64,000 bases of DNA from Bacteroidales bacterium (GCA_028709785.1 JAQUTK010000003.1:71607-135606); one strand, 5' to 3'. Positions 25,743 to 36,043 are shown, counted from the stretch's first letter. Notes: generated by a model not told the origin, from the letters alone. Made by a program: numbers and translations.

Positions 25743-28196
25743 GTGCAAAAGTTTATTGACGTTATATTGCCCCTCCCGCTTGCCGGTAGTTATACCTATG
25801 CGGTGACAGATCCTGAGATACCTCTGGAAGAAGGTTTCAGGGTTGTTGTGCCTTTTGGAAAGAAGTTTTATACCGGTATAGTCCTTCGTGTTCATCAACA
25901 GTACCCCTCAGGAATTCAAACCAAACCATTACTTGCCGTGCTGGATGATAAGCCGGTGGTCACACGTCAGCAACTACGCTTCTGGCAATGGATGGCTACT
26001 TATTATCTATGTACGACAGGAGATGTCTATAAAGCTGCATTCCCGTCCGGTCTGCGCATTGAAAGTGAAACGTCGGTCATGTACAATATGGATTTTGATC
26101 CGGAGACAAATCTCACAGAGAAAGAATCAATGCTGCTGGAACTCCTTGAAACTCATGATGAAATGAAGATCGCTGAGCTTCAAAAAGAGAGTGGAATAAA
26201 AAACCTCCTTCCTCTGCTCCGTTCGTTGATCGAGAAAGGGGCAATCATCGTCAGTGAAGAGCTGAAAGAGGGCTTTCAGCAAAAGACAGAACAATACATT
26301 GCTCTTGCAGCGACCTACAGAGATGAATCTTCCATGAAAGAGCTCTTTGACACCTTGGGCAGAGCTCCCAGGCAACTCAGTTTGCTGATGGGATATATCA
26401 GTTGCTCCGGTTATTTCTCCTCAGCTGAGCCCAAAGAGGTGAGCAGAAAAGAGCTGCTCCAGAAGGTCAATGGCTCTTCTTCCATTCTTCGCACTCTCGT
26501 AAACAAAGGTGTATTCGAACTGTATAAAAAAGAGATACCGCGGCTGGAGTCGCTTGAAGCCGAAGAACAGCAAGCTCTTTCGTTGAATGAGATTCAACAG
26601 GAAGCCTTGCAATCCATACATAGTGCGTTCAAGGAAAAAGAGGTGGTGCTCCTTCATGGAGTAACATCCAGCGGAAAGACTGAGATTTATATCCATCTTA
26701 TGCAGGAGTACCTGCGAAAAGGCAAACAGGTGCTTTATCTGTTGCCCGAGATCGCACTCACCACTCAGATCACAGAGCGTCTCCTTCGTGTGTTCGGTTC
26801 GGATCTTGCGGTGTATCATTCCAAATTCTCAGACAATGAACGCGTGGAGATATGGAATAATCTGCTTCATCAGAAAGGGAGCCGGGTCATAGTCGGTGTA
26901 CGATCCTCTTTGTTTCTTCCATTTACCAATCTGGGACTTATCATTGTGGACGAGGAACATGAGACCAGTTACAAGCAGAACGATCCTGCGCCGCGCTACC
27001 ATGCGCGCAATGCCGCGATCATGCTTGCGCATCAGTTGCAGGCGAAAGTGCTGCTCGGTACTGCCACTCCCTCACTCGAAACCTATCATAATGTGAAGAA
27101 CGGGAAGTATGGACTTGTCGAACTTTTCCAGCGATTTCAGGAGATAGCCTTGCCCAAGATTACGACAGTGGATATGCAGGAGCAGCGCAGGAAGAAAATG
27201 GCAAGAGGAATCTTTTCCGAACCTCTTCTGGATGGAATAAAAGAGGCGCTTACCCACAAGGAACAGGTGATCCTGTTTCAGAACCGCAGAGGGTTTGCAC
27301 CAATGGTGGAATGTCCTTCCTGCTCCTGGGTGCCTAAATGTGATCATTGCGATGTATCGCTGACCTATCACAAAGGGATCAATCAGCTGGTCTGTCACTA
27401 CTGTGGATCGGTCTATCCGGTGCCCCGGAGTTGTCCTTCCTGCGACAACAAGACACTGAGTTATAAAGGATACGGCACCGAAAAGATTGAAGATGATATA
27501 CAACTGTTATTTCCGGATGCCCGCTTGGGACGTATGGATACGGATACGACCCGAAGCCGTAAATCCTATCAGAAGATCCTGTCCGACTTTGAAAACGGAG
27601 AGATTGATATCCTTATCGGCACGCAGATGATATCCAAAGGACTTGACTTTGATAACGTAAGCATTGTGGGGGTGGTAAATGCGGATCAGTTACTTAACTA
27701 TCCCGATTTTCGCGCGCATGAACGTGCTTTTCAATTGATGGCGCAGGTGTCGGGGCGTGCGGGAAGAAAAAACAAACAAGGTAATGTCATTGTGCAAACC
27801 AATCAGCCAAACCATCAGATCATCGGTCAGGTGCGCAACAATGATTATTCCGGCATGTATCTGGCGCAGATGGAAGACAGAAAGAAGTTCAATTATCCTC
27901 CTTTCTGTCGCATGGTCAATGTGTACATCAAGAATAAAGATCGCGAATTGTCAATGACTCAAGCCGAAGTAGTTGCGCAAAAGTTACGCGCTGTTTTTGG
28001 TGCCAGAATACTGGGACCCGATCAACCTCCTGTTGGACGGGTGCAAACCTATTATATTCAGAAAATAGTCATAAAGATCGAACCGGAGGCCTCGTTGGAG
28101 AAGATCCGCCTCTATCTCGGACGAACCATTGATGAGTTGCGCAGGGAGCAGGGATTTAAATCCTTTGTTGTCTATTACGATGTTGATCCGATGTAA
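25743..28196 (+). CDS. priA: Primosomal protein N' / replication restart helicase PriA
   Basis: The protein has 817 residues and reloads the replisome at stalled forks. The N-terminal 3'-DNA-binding domain begins FIDVILPLPLAGSYTY. The superfamily 2 helicase core has Walker A (GVTSSGKTE, about 306-314) and the DEEH box (IIVDEEHETSYKQND). The PriA zinc region shows eight cysteines in CxxC pairs (CPSCSWVPKCDHC, CHYCG, CPSCD). The start is probably GTG at 25743, giving VQKFIDVILPLP. An earlier GTG at 25725 lies within the terminator stem. The 3' end overlaps the converging glycosyltransferase gene by 41 bases. Confidence 0.97.
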   Translation: MQKFIDVILPLPLAGSYTYAVTDPEIPLEEGFRVVVPFGKKFYTGIVLRVHQQYPSGIQTKPLLAVLDDKPVVTRQQLRFWQWMATYYLCTTGDVYKAAFPSGLRIESETSVMYNMDFDPETNLTEKESMLLELLETHDEMKIAELQKESGIKNLLPLLRSLIEKGAIIVSEELKEGFQQKTEQYIALAATYRDESSMKELFDTLGRAPRQLSLLMGYISCSGYFSSAEPKEVSRKELLQKVNGSSSILRTLVNKGVFELYKKEIPRLESLEAEEQQALSLNEIQQEALQSIHSAFKEKEVVLLHGVTSSGKTEIYIHLMQEYLRKGKQVLYLLPEIALTTQITERLLRVFGSDLAVYHSKFSDNERVEIWNNLLHQKGSRVIVGVRSSLFLPFTNLGLIIVDEEHETSYKQNDPAPRYHARNAAIMLAHQLQAKVLLGTATPSLETYHNVKNGKYGLVELFQRFQEIALPKITTVDMQEQRRKKMARGIFSEPLLDGIKEALTHKEQVILFQNRRGFAPMVECPSCSWVPKCDHCDVSLTYHKGINQLVCHYCGSVYPVPRSCPSCDNKTLSYKGYGTEKIEDDIQLLFPDARLGRMDTDTTRSRKSYQKILSDFENGEIDILIGTQMISKGLDFDNVSIVGVVNADQLLNYPDFRAHERAFQLMAQVSGRAGRKNKQGNVIVQTNQPNHQIIGQVRNNDYSGMYLAQMEDRKKFNYPPFCRMVNVYIKNKDRELSMTQAEVVAQKLRAVFGARILGPDQPPVGRVQTYYIQKIVIKIEPEASLEKIRLYLGRTIDELRREQGFKSFVVYYDVDPM

Positions 28197-29061
28197 GCTG
28201 ACAGAGGTAGGCCAGTTTGTAATAGGCGAAGAGCTTCAACGAAGGATGTTTCCCTAACAGATTTAATTCCATGAGAATCTTTCCGGCTCTGAAAGTGAGA
28301 GCCAAAAGAGAGTTAAGTCTCAGTTTGCAGATCCTTTGATGTGTATTCAGCAGACGCACATGTCCGACAAAAAGATCGTAATGTACAGCCAGATTCTCTA
28401 TTCCTCTCTCTGTTTTCAACAGAAAAGCGCGGTTAGTATCCGGAACCTCATGAAACACCGGATTGTTGATATATCTGTATGTAATTCCATTTTGTTGCAG
28501 CTGTATGCCGTAAAGCGTATCTTCGTGTCCATAGCCAGAAAAGGCTTCGTCAAAGTGATATTGCTCAAACAGCGCTTTGGAGATTGAAAAATTGATTGAA
28601 ATGAAAGGGACGGAAGAAGATCGCTCTCCCTTCTCACAGATATTCTGTTCCACATTGATGCCATATTTGTAACGCAGCGTACGGTCCGGCAGGGGTGTCT
28701 TCACCCGATAACGAACGCCACCACAAGCCACAACATCCTTCATAGGCCAATCCAGATACCGCCGTAAAAAGGAAGCGTCGCAGGGTATTGTATCTGCGTC
28801 AAGAAACACGAGAAGGGGATATTTTGCTTCCCGTCCGAGAAAGTTACGAATCCGGCCACTTCCAAGATTCTCTTTCAGTTCGATGAAACGACAATGCTCC
28901 AGGCAATTGATCTGCCGGTTTGCGGTTTTGTGTGGTTCAGGCGAAGCATCATCTGCGACGAGAATTTCAAAAAGCACACCCAGAGCAGTTGCCTGCCGGT
29001 GAAGCTCTTCAACGAGAGTGTAGCACGCTTGTTTGTAGGTTGGGATCAGGATAGAGATCAT
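28156..29061 (-). CDS. Family 2 (GT-A) glycosyltransferase
   Basis: The protein has 301 residues. The GT-A opening ISILIPTYKQ is followed by the nucleotide-binding DDAS (37-40), the metal-binding motif LDAD (87-90) and the acceptor-side motif GYGHEDTLYG (about 177-186). This fits chondroitin/LPS-type family 2 transferases. There is no membrane segment, so it acts in the cytoplasm, probably on a polysaccharide or LPS acceptor. It has no glycan-locus neighbours, which makes the substrate hard to guess. It runs against priA and their ends overlap. Confidence 0.9.
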   Translation of the reverse strand: MISILIPTYKQACYTLVEELHRQATALGVLFEILVADDASPEPHKTANRQINCLEHCRFIELKENLGSGRIRNFLGREAKYPLLVFLDADTIPCDASFLRRYLDWPMKDVVACGGVRYRVKTPLPDRTLRYKYGINVEQNICEKGERSSSVPFISINFSISKALFEQYHFDEAFSGYGHEDTLYGIQLQQNGITYRYINNPVFHEVPDTNRAFLLKTERGIENLAVHYDLFVGHVRLLNTHQRICKLRLNSLLALTFRAGKILMELNLLGKHPSLKLFAYYKLAYLCQLTSDQHRNRQQRI

Positions 29062-29167
29062 ATCTGTAACTGTTGTAAGAAGGAAGTTAAAATCTTTTCG
29101 GCGTTCATTCCGTCCGAAGATTACCTCTCTTTAACCAAAGAAACGGTTCCGACAATGATTTATTTTA

Positions 29168-29175
29168 TACTTTTG
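29168..29175 (+). promoter_or_regulatory. -7 element of the low-Mr phosphatase gene
   Basis: TACTTTTG matches TAnnTTTG and lies 20 bases before the ATG. Confidence 0.6.
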
Positions 29176-29195
29176 AGCGCTATTGAACGATTTGT

Positions 29196-29684
29196 ATGAA
29201 TAAAATTGAGAAGAAACCGGTCAAGATCCTCTTTGTGTGTCTTGGAAATATTTGCCGCTCCCCATCGGCGGAAGCCATTATGAAAGCATTGGTAGAGCAA
29301 GCTGAAATGGAACAGTGTGTTGAAATTGACTCCGCAGGCTTATTGAGTTATCATCAGGGCTCCTTGCCGGATGAACGGATGCGTATCCATGCGAGAAAAC
29401 GTGGCTATGAGTTGATCTCACGTTCCAGACCCATTGAAACAGAAGATTTCTTCTCCTTTGATCTGATCATCGGTATGGATGATGCCAACATCGAGGAACT
29501 TCAACAGCGTGCTCCGGGCCTGGAAGAAGCGAAAAAGATTCGTCGAATGACAGATTACTGCCGGCGGATACAGATGGATCATGTGCCTGATCCCTATTAC
29601 GGAGGTCATTCCGGCTTTGAGATGGTGCTGGATCTGTTGGAAGATGCCTGTGATGGTCTCTTAGAGGAACTTCGCAAGAGCTAA
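29196..29684 (+). CDS. Low molecular weight protein-tyrosine phosphatase
   Basis: The protein has 162 residues, the standard size. The P-loop Cx5R is Cys15 to Arg21 (VCLGNICRSP) and the general-acid Asp132 sits in PDPYYGG. It removes phosphate from tyrosine residues in the cytoplasm; in other bacteria such enzymes act on BY-kinases controlling capsule export. No kinase or capsule gene is next to it here, so the target is open. It is transcribed alone from its own promoter, divergently from the glycosyltransferase. Confidence 0.94.
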   Translation: MNKIEKKPVKILFVCLGNICRSPSAEAIMKALVEQAEMEQCVEIDSAGLLSYHQGSLPDERMRIHARKRGYELISRSRPIETEDFFSFDLIIGMDDANIEELQQRAPGLEEAKKIRRMTDYCRRIQMDHVPDPYYGGHSGFEMVLDLLEDACDGLLEELRKS

Positions 29685-29792
29685 AACGGATTACTCTCTA
29701 TTTTGCACCCTCTGTACGTTTTTCGCACGCTCCCCGTAAGCTTTCGCCCATCCGCGATATGTGCTCCGCATGCCAAAGCACTTTCCTCTGTG

Positions 29793-29841
29793 CGTCATTG
29801 CGAACCTTTTGAACGTCATTGCGGGCTTGACCCGCAATCTC
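29793..29841. repeat. REP-like extragenic palindrome, copy 2
   Basis: The core ATTGCGGG (29818-29825), loop CTTGA, and CCCGCAAT (29831-29838) repeat the palindrome at 3824-3850. A degenerate unit (CGTCATTGCGAACC) comes just before, as in the first copy. Confidence 0.85.
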
Positions 29842-29926
29842 CTTTTTGTTTTTAAAAAGCGGCCGTATGTCTTGATTTTTTCGTCCTGAAGGGTTTGCAA
29901 AATCATACGGAAGTCTTTAAACTTTT

Positions 29927-29978
29927 ATACGGATTGCTTCATCGTTTCACAACTGTGAAACGATGAAGCAATCCGTAT
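29927..29978. terminator. Perfect 24-base-pair hairpin between convergent genes
   Basis: Bases 29927-29950 pair without mismatch with 29955-29978 around the four-base loop AACT. Its site, 21 bases after the stop of the minus-strand HD gene, suggests a bidirectional terminator, although neither side has more than four Ts after the stem. Confidence 0.65.
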
Positions 29979-29999
29979 CGTTTTGAATCAGGATAGGAA

Positions 30000-32069
30000 T
30001 CAGACTGTCCGCTTTTCTTTCAGTTCGGGATACTTGATACGTGTGTGATAAATAATCTTCAGACGTTTCTTGAACACATTCTTGACACGTTCCACATCCT
30101 TGAATGTGATCGGAGAGTTTTTAAAAGCACCTTCGGCAATCTGTGTGTCAATCGTGTTTTCCACCAGCGATGAGATAGACTCATCGGTATATTCCTGCAA
30201 ACTCCGGGAAGTTGCTTCTACCGCGTCGGCCATCATTAAAATCGCTGTTTCCTTGGAGAAAGGAATCGGACCGGGATAGGTAAATAACGATTCGTCGATC
30301 TCCTTGTCCGGATATTTGTTCTTAAAGGAGTTATAGAAGAAGCGAACTTTGTTTGCCCCATGATGTGTTCGTATAAAATCGATCAACGGGAGGGGCAGAT
30401 TGTATTTCTCAGCCAGTTTGACACCGTCATTCACATGGCTGATAATAATTTGGGCACTCTCATCGAAGGAAAGTTCGTTGTGTGGGTTAATCCCGACCTG
30501 GTTTTCTGCGAAGAAAGCGGGATTCTTCATTTTCCCGAGATCGTGGTAAAAAGCTCCGGTACGTACCATCTGTGCATTCGCATTGATATGTCGCGCGGCT
30601 TCATACGCCAGTGTTCCCACTTGCAAAGAGTGCTGGAACGTGCCCGGACACTCTTCTGAGAGTTTGCGTAAAGCCGGATTGTTGATATTCTGCAATTCAA
30701 TAAGCGTTACCGTGGAAAGATATCCGAATGTGCGCTCGAAGATGTATATCAAGACATAAGCAAACATGATAAGCGCGGAATTGATACCCAGAGCACCATA
30801 CATACTGATATTGATCTTTGACCAGTCGCCCTCCTGAATCAGAGAGACACCGGTATAGATGAGACAATAGGTGAGAAAGATATACATGGCAGAGGTAACG
30901 AGTTGCGAACGCTGGGTCAGATCGCGCAGACTGAATACCGCAGTCATACCTGCTGCAATCTGCATAGTCAGAAATTCAAAGGGAAAAGGCGTGATAAATG
31001 AGGCAGTCATTACCGTTACCATATGTGTGAAGAGTGCCGTGCGCGAGTCGAAGAAGGTACAAAGGATAATCGGCAAAATAGAAAAAGGAATCAGATAGAC
31101 CGTCAAAAACCGCGTCGATACCGCAATGCAGGTAACCACAATAAGTACGACGACCAGCATCAGAATGAAAGAAATATCGCGCACGCTTCTGAACAACTCT
31201 ATGCGGAACAGCAGCAGAAACAGATAGAGCGAAAATAGCATTATCCCGATTATAAACAGCTGTCCGATAAACACAGTATAGAGATGAGTCTTCGAACTCT
31301 TTTGTGAATCGGAGACCTGTTTTAACGAGTGTAAGATGGAATAGGTCGTCGGACTGATGATTTCACCTTTGTCCACGATACGTTCGCCCGATTGTACCAG
31401 TCCACTCGCCAGCGAGATGTGTTCTAACATAGCCTGAAGCATCTTTTCCGAAGTCTTGCTGTCCAGAAAGAGATTCTCATGAATGTAATTATTCAGGTTG
31501 CAGGATTTAAGCAGCTCTTTGTCAAGTGTGGCGGGAGCTTCGTTTATAATAGTTTCATAGGCTGAAGTTGCCGTGTACATCTGATTTATCGCATGGCTTT
31601 TGTAAATGTTATCCTCAGCAAGACGCACAAGTTTCTTTCCGGAGCGGATCAACGAATCTGAAGTTGCCGCGTGAATGATCCCTTTATTGTATATTTCAGT
31701 TAATTGTTTTTCTATGTAATTCAAGTACGATAGTGGTATCGTCCTGTGCAGTGTGGCGAAGTAATCGGCCCGTAATTGCTTCAGATTGTCGGTCTGTATC
31801 TGTTTCTCTATCCTGAAGTATGGGTTGAAACCATCTGTTATACTGTCTTTTTCGTTTTTCAAAACCTCTTCCGATTTATAGATCGGAAAATCGAAAGGAG
31901 CAGTGAGAAACTCGTATTTCCACGGTTTGCCTTCTATAAAGGTGTATCTGAATTGTATATCCCGAGGGAAGAAATAGGCTATTAATATGGCTGAACTGAC
32001 AAAAAGAACAATCCTTTTAATGATTTTATTCCTTTTCCGTCCAGTATTTGTCTGTATTGTCTGTTCCAT
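30000..32069 (-). CDS. 7TM-HD cyclic-dinucleotide phosphodiesterase (PgpH-like)
   Basis: The protein has 689 residues. An N-terminal membrane segment (RIVLFVSSAILIAYFF) is followed by a large extracytoplasmic 7TMR-HDED-like domain (about 45-265) and seven membrane helices (about 270-460). The cytoplasmic HD domain has Tyr-His-Asp in AFYHDLGKMKNP and further His residues in INPHNELS, ISHVNDGV and IRTHHGAN. In Firmicutes the family (PgpH) degrades c-di-AMP; the same reaction here is inferred from family membership. No diadenylate cyclase is in the window. The gene is divergent from gltX. On the minus strand a TACTTTTC upstream is a near match to the -7 consensus. Confidence 0.92.
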   Translation of the reverse strand: MEQTIQTNTGRKRNKIIKRIVLFVSSAILIAYFFPRDIQFRYTFIEGKPWKYEFLTAPFDFPIYKSEEVLKNEKDSITDGFNPYFRIEKQIQTDNLKQLRADYFATLHRTIPLSYLNYIEKQLTEIYNKGIIHAATSDSLIRSGKKLVRLAEDNIYKSHAINQMYTATSAYETIINEAPATLDKELLKSCNLNNYIHENLFLDSKTSEKMLQAMLEHISLASGLVQSGERIVDKGEIISPTTYSILHSLKQVSDSQKSSKTHLYTVFIGQLFIIGIMLFSLYLFLLLFRIELFRSVRDISFILMLVVVLIVVTCIAVSTRFLTVYLIPFSILPIILCTFFDSRTALFTHMVTVMTASFITPFPFEFLTMQIAAGMTAVFSLRDLTQRSQLVTSAMYIFLTYCLIYTGVSLIQEGDWSKINISMYGALGINSALIMFAYVLIYIFERTFGYLSTVTLIELQNINNPALRKLSEECPGTFQHSLQVGTLAYEAARHINANAQMVRTGAFYHDLGKMKNPAFFAENQVGINPHNELSFDESAQIIISHVNDGVKLAEKYNLPLPLIDFIRTHHGANKVRFFYNSFKNKYPDKEIDESLFTYPGPIPFSKETAILMMADAVEATSRSLQEYTDESISSLVENTIDTQIAEGAFKNSPITFKDVERVKNVFKKRLKIIYHTRIKYPELKEKRTV

Positions 32070-32177
32070 ATGAACGATTTATTGCCGAAAAGTACTAAAT
32101 AATGTAGAGATAGCGTCCTTTTTTCTTCGAAAAATCATTGAATCTCTTAAAATCATTCATAGTAGAGGAAAAAAGAG

Positions 32178-32185
32178 TATTTTTG
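32178..32185 (+). promoter_or_regulatory. -7 element of gltX
   Basis: TATTTTTG matches TAnnTTTG and lies 24 bases before the chosen gltX ATG. This also argues against the upstream ATG at 32138. Confidence 0.6.
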
Positions 32186-32209
32186 CACCCTATAATTCAG
32201 TTGTACAGC

Positions 32210-33724
32210 ATGGAAAGAAAAGTCAGAGTTCGTTTTGCTCCCAGTCCTACCGGACCATTACATATTGGCGGTGTACGTACCGCATTGTATAATTATCTGT
32301 TTGCGAAGCAATCGGGTGGTGAGTTTATCCTTCGGATAGAAGACACCGATTCGACCCGTTTTGTTCCGGGAGCGGAAGAGTATATCATTGAATCATTCAA
32401 ATGGTTGGGTATAACATTTGACGAAGGTGTGGGCATAGGAGGCCCGTTTGCGCCCTATCGTCAATCCGAAAGACGTTCTGTTTACAAAACTTACGTGGAT
32501 CAGTTGTTGGAGAGCGGACATGCCTATATTGCTTTTGACACTCCCGCCGAACTGGATGCGAAACGTGCAGAGATGCCCAACTTTCAATATGATGCCTCTA
32601 CCCGGATGATGATGCGCAATTCGTTGACTCTTACGAAAGAGGAGGTGGATCAGCTTGTTGCCAACGGACAACAGTATGTGGTTCGCGCAAAAGTGGAACC
32701 GAACGAAGATATCGAAGTGAACGATCTGATCCGCGGCAAAGTGGTGATCAATTCTTCTGTGCTTGATGATAAAGTGTTATATAAATCTGCGGACGAACTG
32801 CCGACTTATCACCTGGCAAATATCGTGGATGATCATTTGATGGAAATAAGCCATGTCATCCGCGGCGAAGAATGGCTTCCTTCAGCTCCCTTGCATGTAC
32901 TTCTTTACAGATATTTTGGCTGGTCGGATACCATGCCTCAATTTGCACATCTCTCTCTCTTGCTGAAACCTGATGGAAATGGAAAGCTGAGTAAACGCGA
33001 TGGAGACCGCCTTGGTTTCCCTGTTTTCCCTCTGAACTGGAAGGATTCTAAAACAGGAGAACTCTCATCCGGTTATCGTGAAGCAGGCTATTTTCCTGAA
33101 GCTGTTGTTAATTTCCTTGCACTGCTTGGCTGGAATCCGGGTAATGATGAAGAACTATTTTCAATGGATGACCTGATTAAACTTTTTTCCATTGAACGGT
33201 GTAGCAAGAACGGTGCCCGCTTTGATTATGAGAAGGGTAAGTGGTTTAATCATAAATACCTTCTGATGAAGGATAACGATGAAGTGGCACGGATGATGTT
33301 GCCCCAACTTCAGGCTCACAATGTGGAAGCTCCTTTTGAAATGGTCGTGAAAGTGGCGGCATTAATGAAAGATCGTGTCTCTTTTGTAAAAGACTTGTGG
33401 GAGCCGTGTGCTTTCTTTTTTGTAGCTCCTGTCGAGTACGATGAAAAGACGATCAAGAAAAGATGGAAGGAAGATACTCCGGCTCAGATGAGAGAATTAG
33501 TTGCTCTTTTACAAGGCATTGATGATTTTTCCATTCAAAAGACAGAAGAAGTTGTGATGAACTGGGTTACCACGAATCAATATCATCTGGGGAATGTTAT
33601 GAATGCTTTTCGCCTGACTCTGGTCGGCGAGGGGAAGGGACCTCATATCTTTGAAATAACAGATATTCTCGGTAAAGAGGAAACGATCAGACGGATTGAG
33701 CGGGCTGTTGCAACTATTGGATGA
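32210..33724 (+). CDS. gltX: Glutamyl-tRNA synthetase
   Basis: The protein has 504 residues, a class I synthetase. The HIGH-type motif is [14 protein letters not shown] (His18) and the KMSKS-type motif is KLSKR (259-263). Further catalytic-domain signatures are [14 protein letters not shown] and [11 protein letters not shown]. The C-terminal helical anticodon-binding half is complete. The true start is [13 protein letters not shown] at 32210; the 24-residue extension in the longer frame begins before the promoter. It overlaps the next gene by four bases (ATGA), so the downstream outer-membrane protein and the Kdo transferase are likely in its operon. Confidence 0.97.
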   Translation: MERKVRVRFAPSPTGPLHIGGVRTALYNYLFAKQSGGEFILRIEDTDSTRFVPGAEEYIIESFKWLGITFDEGVGIGGPFAPYRQSERRSVYKTYVDQLLESGHAYIAFDTPAELDAKRAEMPNFQYDASTRMMMRNSLTLTKEEVDQLVANGQQYVVRAKVEPNEDIEVNDLIRGKVVINSSVLDDKVLYKSADELPTYHLANIVDDHLMEISHVIRGEEWLPSAPLHVLLYRYFGWSDTMPQFAHLSLLLKPDGNGKLSKRDGDRLGFPVFPLNWKDSKTGELSSGYREAGYFPEAVVNFLALLGWNPGNDEELFSMDDLIKLFSIERCSKNGARFDYEKGKWFNHKYLLMKDNDEVARMMLPQLQAHNVEAPFEMVVKVAALMKDRVSFVKDLWEPCAFFFVAPVEYDEKTIKKRWKEDTPAQMRELVALLQGIDDFSIQKTEEVVMNWVTTNQYHLGNVMNAFRLTLVGEGKGPHIFEITDILGKEETIRRIERAVATIG

Positions 33725-34776
33725 AAATAAAATTTATTTCAGGAGTATTGATTGCTCTCATCGTTGGTTTTTCACAGAGAGCTTATCCCCAAAAAACAGA
33801 GTGGGGGGTCACTACTTTTGGTTTTTTTGATAATCAGGAATATGATTCTCCCAATCGTATTTCTCAGACAATGGCTGGAATGTGGATTCAACCGCATCTC
33901 GGCTGGCAGCTGAATAAGAAGCAGTCTTTGCATGTTGGAATCGGTGGCTTGTTGGAGTGGGGGGCACCTGATCTTTTTCAGAAGGGTTTAGTTACTGCCT
34001 ATTATCAATATACAGTTCCTTCTTTCCGGTTTTCTTTGGGCTCTTTCTCCAGAGATTATCTACGAGGTGAGTATTCCAATGCGTTTTTCTCTGATTCTAT
34101 TCGTTATTATCGTCCGAATATTCAGGGATTAACTTTCCAGTGGGGTAATTCCCGTGATTACGCCGAACTGTTTCTGGATTGGACTTCCCGTCAGACCCTC
34201 ACTCAAAGAGAGCAATTTATGGTTGGAGGGGCTGCTAAGTATAATTATAAGTTACTGTTTGGCGGCATGCGTGGCTATTACTATCACTATGCGAAAGTCA
34301 AGAATCCACCGGCAAGCATGTCTATTCAGGATTATGGTGTGTCCAGCCTTTTTGTAGGTATAGACTTGTCAGGAAAGAGCTCTTTCGATTCTTTGCTGTT
34401 TCAGATTGGTCCACTTGCCGGTTTGGAACGTAACCGTGCAATCGGCGACTGGAAACTTCCCATCGGAATGTTGGCTGAGTTTCGCCTGGGATGGAAAAAG
34501 ATTCTCTTCGAAGAGACACTTTATCTGGGAGATAGTCAGCAACGATTTGGCGATTTGGGTGCCGGTGCGTATTACTGGAACGACGCCTTTTACCGCTCAA
34601 CATCCTATAGCCGGACTGATATATACTACAAACTGATAAACAATCGGTTTGCCCGGTGTAATATAGGAGCAACATTCCATTGTCAGGGAGGTACTGTCAG
34701 TTGGCAGCAAAAACTTGTTCTTCAGGTTCAGCTGGACAACGGCAAGCTTCATAATAAGAGAAAATACACTTTTTAG
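33721..34776 (+). CDS. Predicted outer-membrane beta-barrel protein, unknown function
   Basis: The protein has 351 residues. A signal peptide ([20 protein letters not shown]) leads into a chain of aromatic-rich amphipathic strands ([57 protein letters not shown]), about 14-16 in number. I do not recognise the family. Its start overlaps the gltX stop and it lies 25 bases before waaA, so it could take part in lipid A/LPS or envelope maturation; that is context only. Confidence 0.65.
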   Translation: MKIKFISGVLIALIVGFSQRAYPQKTEWGVTTFGFFDNQEYDSPNRISQTMAGMWIQPHLGWQLNKKQSLHVGIGGLLEWGAPDLFQKGLVTAYYQYTVPSFRFSLGSFSRDYLRGEYSNAFFSDSIRYYRPNIQGLTFQWGNSRDYAELFLDWTSRQTLTQREQFMVGGAAKYNYKLLFGGMRGYYYHYAKVKNPPASMSIQDYGVSSLFVGIDLSGKSSFDSLLFQIGPLAGLERNRAIGDWKLPIGMLAEFRLGWKKILFEETLYLGDSQQRFGDLGAGAYYWNDAFYRSTSYSRTDIYYKLINNRFARCNIGATFHCQGGTVSWQQKLVLQVQLDNGKLHNKRKYTF

Positions 34777-34801
34777 AACGACTCGAAATAAATCAAATAT
34801 C

Positions 34802-36043
34802 ATGTATAATTTCGGTATTGTATTGTATGGCCTTACTATTCGCTTTGCGTCGCTTTTTAACAAAAAAGCGAGAAAGATGATCAAAGGTCAGCATGCCACA
34901 TGGGGGATCCTGAAATCGAAAGTAAACAAGGAAGACCGTTATATCTGGGTACACGCTGCCTCTTTGGGTGAGTTTGAACAGGGGCGTCCCCTGATTGAGA
35001 AGATCAAAGCAGAACATCCGGAATATAAGATTTTGTTGACCTTCTTCTCTCCTTCCGGTTATGAAGTAAGAAAAGAGTATTCCAAAGCCGATATTATATG
35101 CTATCTGCCCTTTGATACCTTACTCAATGTGCTCCGTTTTTTTCTGTTAGTACGTCCGGAGAAAGCTCTTTTCATCAAATATGAGTTCTGGCCCAACTAT
35201 TTTATGTATATGAAGATGTTGGGGATTCAGTTGTATAGTGTTTCATCGATTTTCCGTCCCGGACAGATCTTTTTTAAGAAACACGGACTGATCGCCCGAA
35301 GGATGTTGATGCAAGTGACACATTTCTTTGTACAGGATCAGCGTTCTAAGGAACTTCTTGCCGGATTGGGCCTGACTGATAATGTGACTATTGTGGGAGA
35401 TACCCGTTTTGACCGGGTAAAAGCGATTATGCAACAGTCTAAGTCTCTTCCTTTAGTAGAATCCTTTATTCAAAGAAGAGATTCTGAAAAAGAGAATGTG
35501 TTTACTCTTGTTGCCGGTAGCAGTTGGCCAAAAGATGAAGATCTGTTGATTGAGTATTTTAATAATCATCCCGAGATGAGGCTGATTATTGCTCCTCACG
35601 AGATTCATGAAGAGCATCTCTCTCTCATCATATCCAAGATTACACGTCCCTTTGTCCGTTATACTCAGTCCAATGAGGAAGATATAGCTCATGTGGACTG
35701 TCTGATCGTCGATTGCTTTGGAGTGCTCTCTTCCATTTATCGCTATGGTCAGGTTGCTTATATCGGAGGAGGTTTCGGTGCCGGCATACATAATATTATA
35801 GAGGCGGCAGTCTATGGTGTGCCTGTCATCTTTGGACCCAATCATGATAAGTTTCGTGAGGCGAAAGAATTGATGGCCATGGGAGGCGGACACAGTATCG
35901 GAAATTATGAGGAACTGTCCGGTTTGCTTGATCGATATATAAGAGAGGAAGGTGCAATCAAAAAGGATGGCAACGCTTCCTCTGACTATGTAAAAGCAAA
36001 TCTCGGAGCTACGGAAACGATTATTTCTGCTTTGAATTTGTAA
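34802..36043 (+). CDS. waaA: 3-deoxy-D-manno-octulosonic acid (Kdo) transferase
   Basis: The protein has 413 residues, GT30 family. It transfers Kdo from CMP-Kdo to lipid IVA at the inner face of the cytoplasmic membrane. The N-terminus has a membrane-anchoring segment (YNFGIVLYGLTIRFASLF). Family motifs are WVHAASLGEFEQGRP, IKYEFWPNYF, GDTRFDR, LVAGSSWPKDE and GGGFGAGIHNIIEAAVYGVPVIFGP. The start at 34802 (MYNFG) fits the family; a longer frame to 34715 would overlap the gene before it. It converges on the hexapeptide-repeat gene with only 12 bases between. Confidence 0.95.
   Translation: MYNFGIVLYGLTIRFASLFNKKARKMIKGQHATWGILKSKVNKEDRYIWVHAASLGEFEQGRPLIEKIKAEHPEYKILLTFFSPSGYEVRKEYSKADIICYLPFDTLLNVLRFFLLVRPEKALFIKYEFWPNYFMYMKMLGIQLYSVSSIFRPGQIFFKKHGLIARRMLMQVTHFFVQDQRSKELLAGLGLTDNVTIVGDTRFDRVKAIMQQSKSLPLVESFIQRRDSEKENVFTLVAGSSWPKDEDLLIEYFNNHPEMRLIIAPHEIHEEHLSLIISKITRPFVRYTQSNEEDIAHVDCLIVDCFGVLSSIYRYGQVAYIGGGFGAGIHNIIEAAVYGVPVIFGPNHDKFREAKELMAMGGGHSIGNYEELSGLLDRYIREEGAIKKDGNASSDYVKANLGATETIISALNL

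Larger units (their letters stand above)
29685..29999. other. Convergent intergenic region with two repeats
   Basis: This 315-base spacer lies between the converging phosphatase and HD-phosphodiesterase genes. It holds a REP-like repeat (29793-29841) and a very long hairpin (29927-29978). No believable ORF was seen. Confidence 0.8.
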
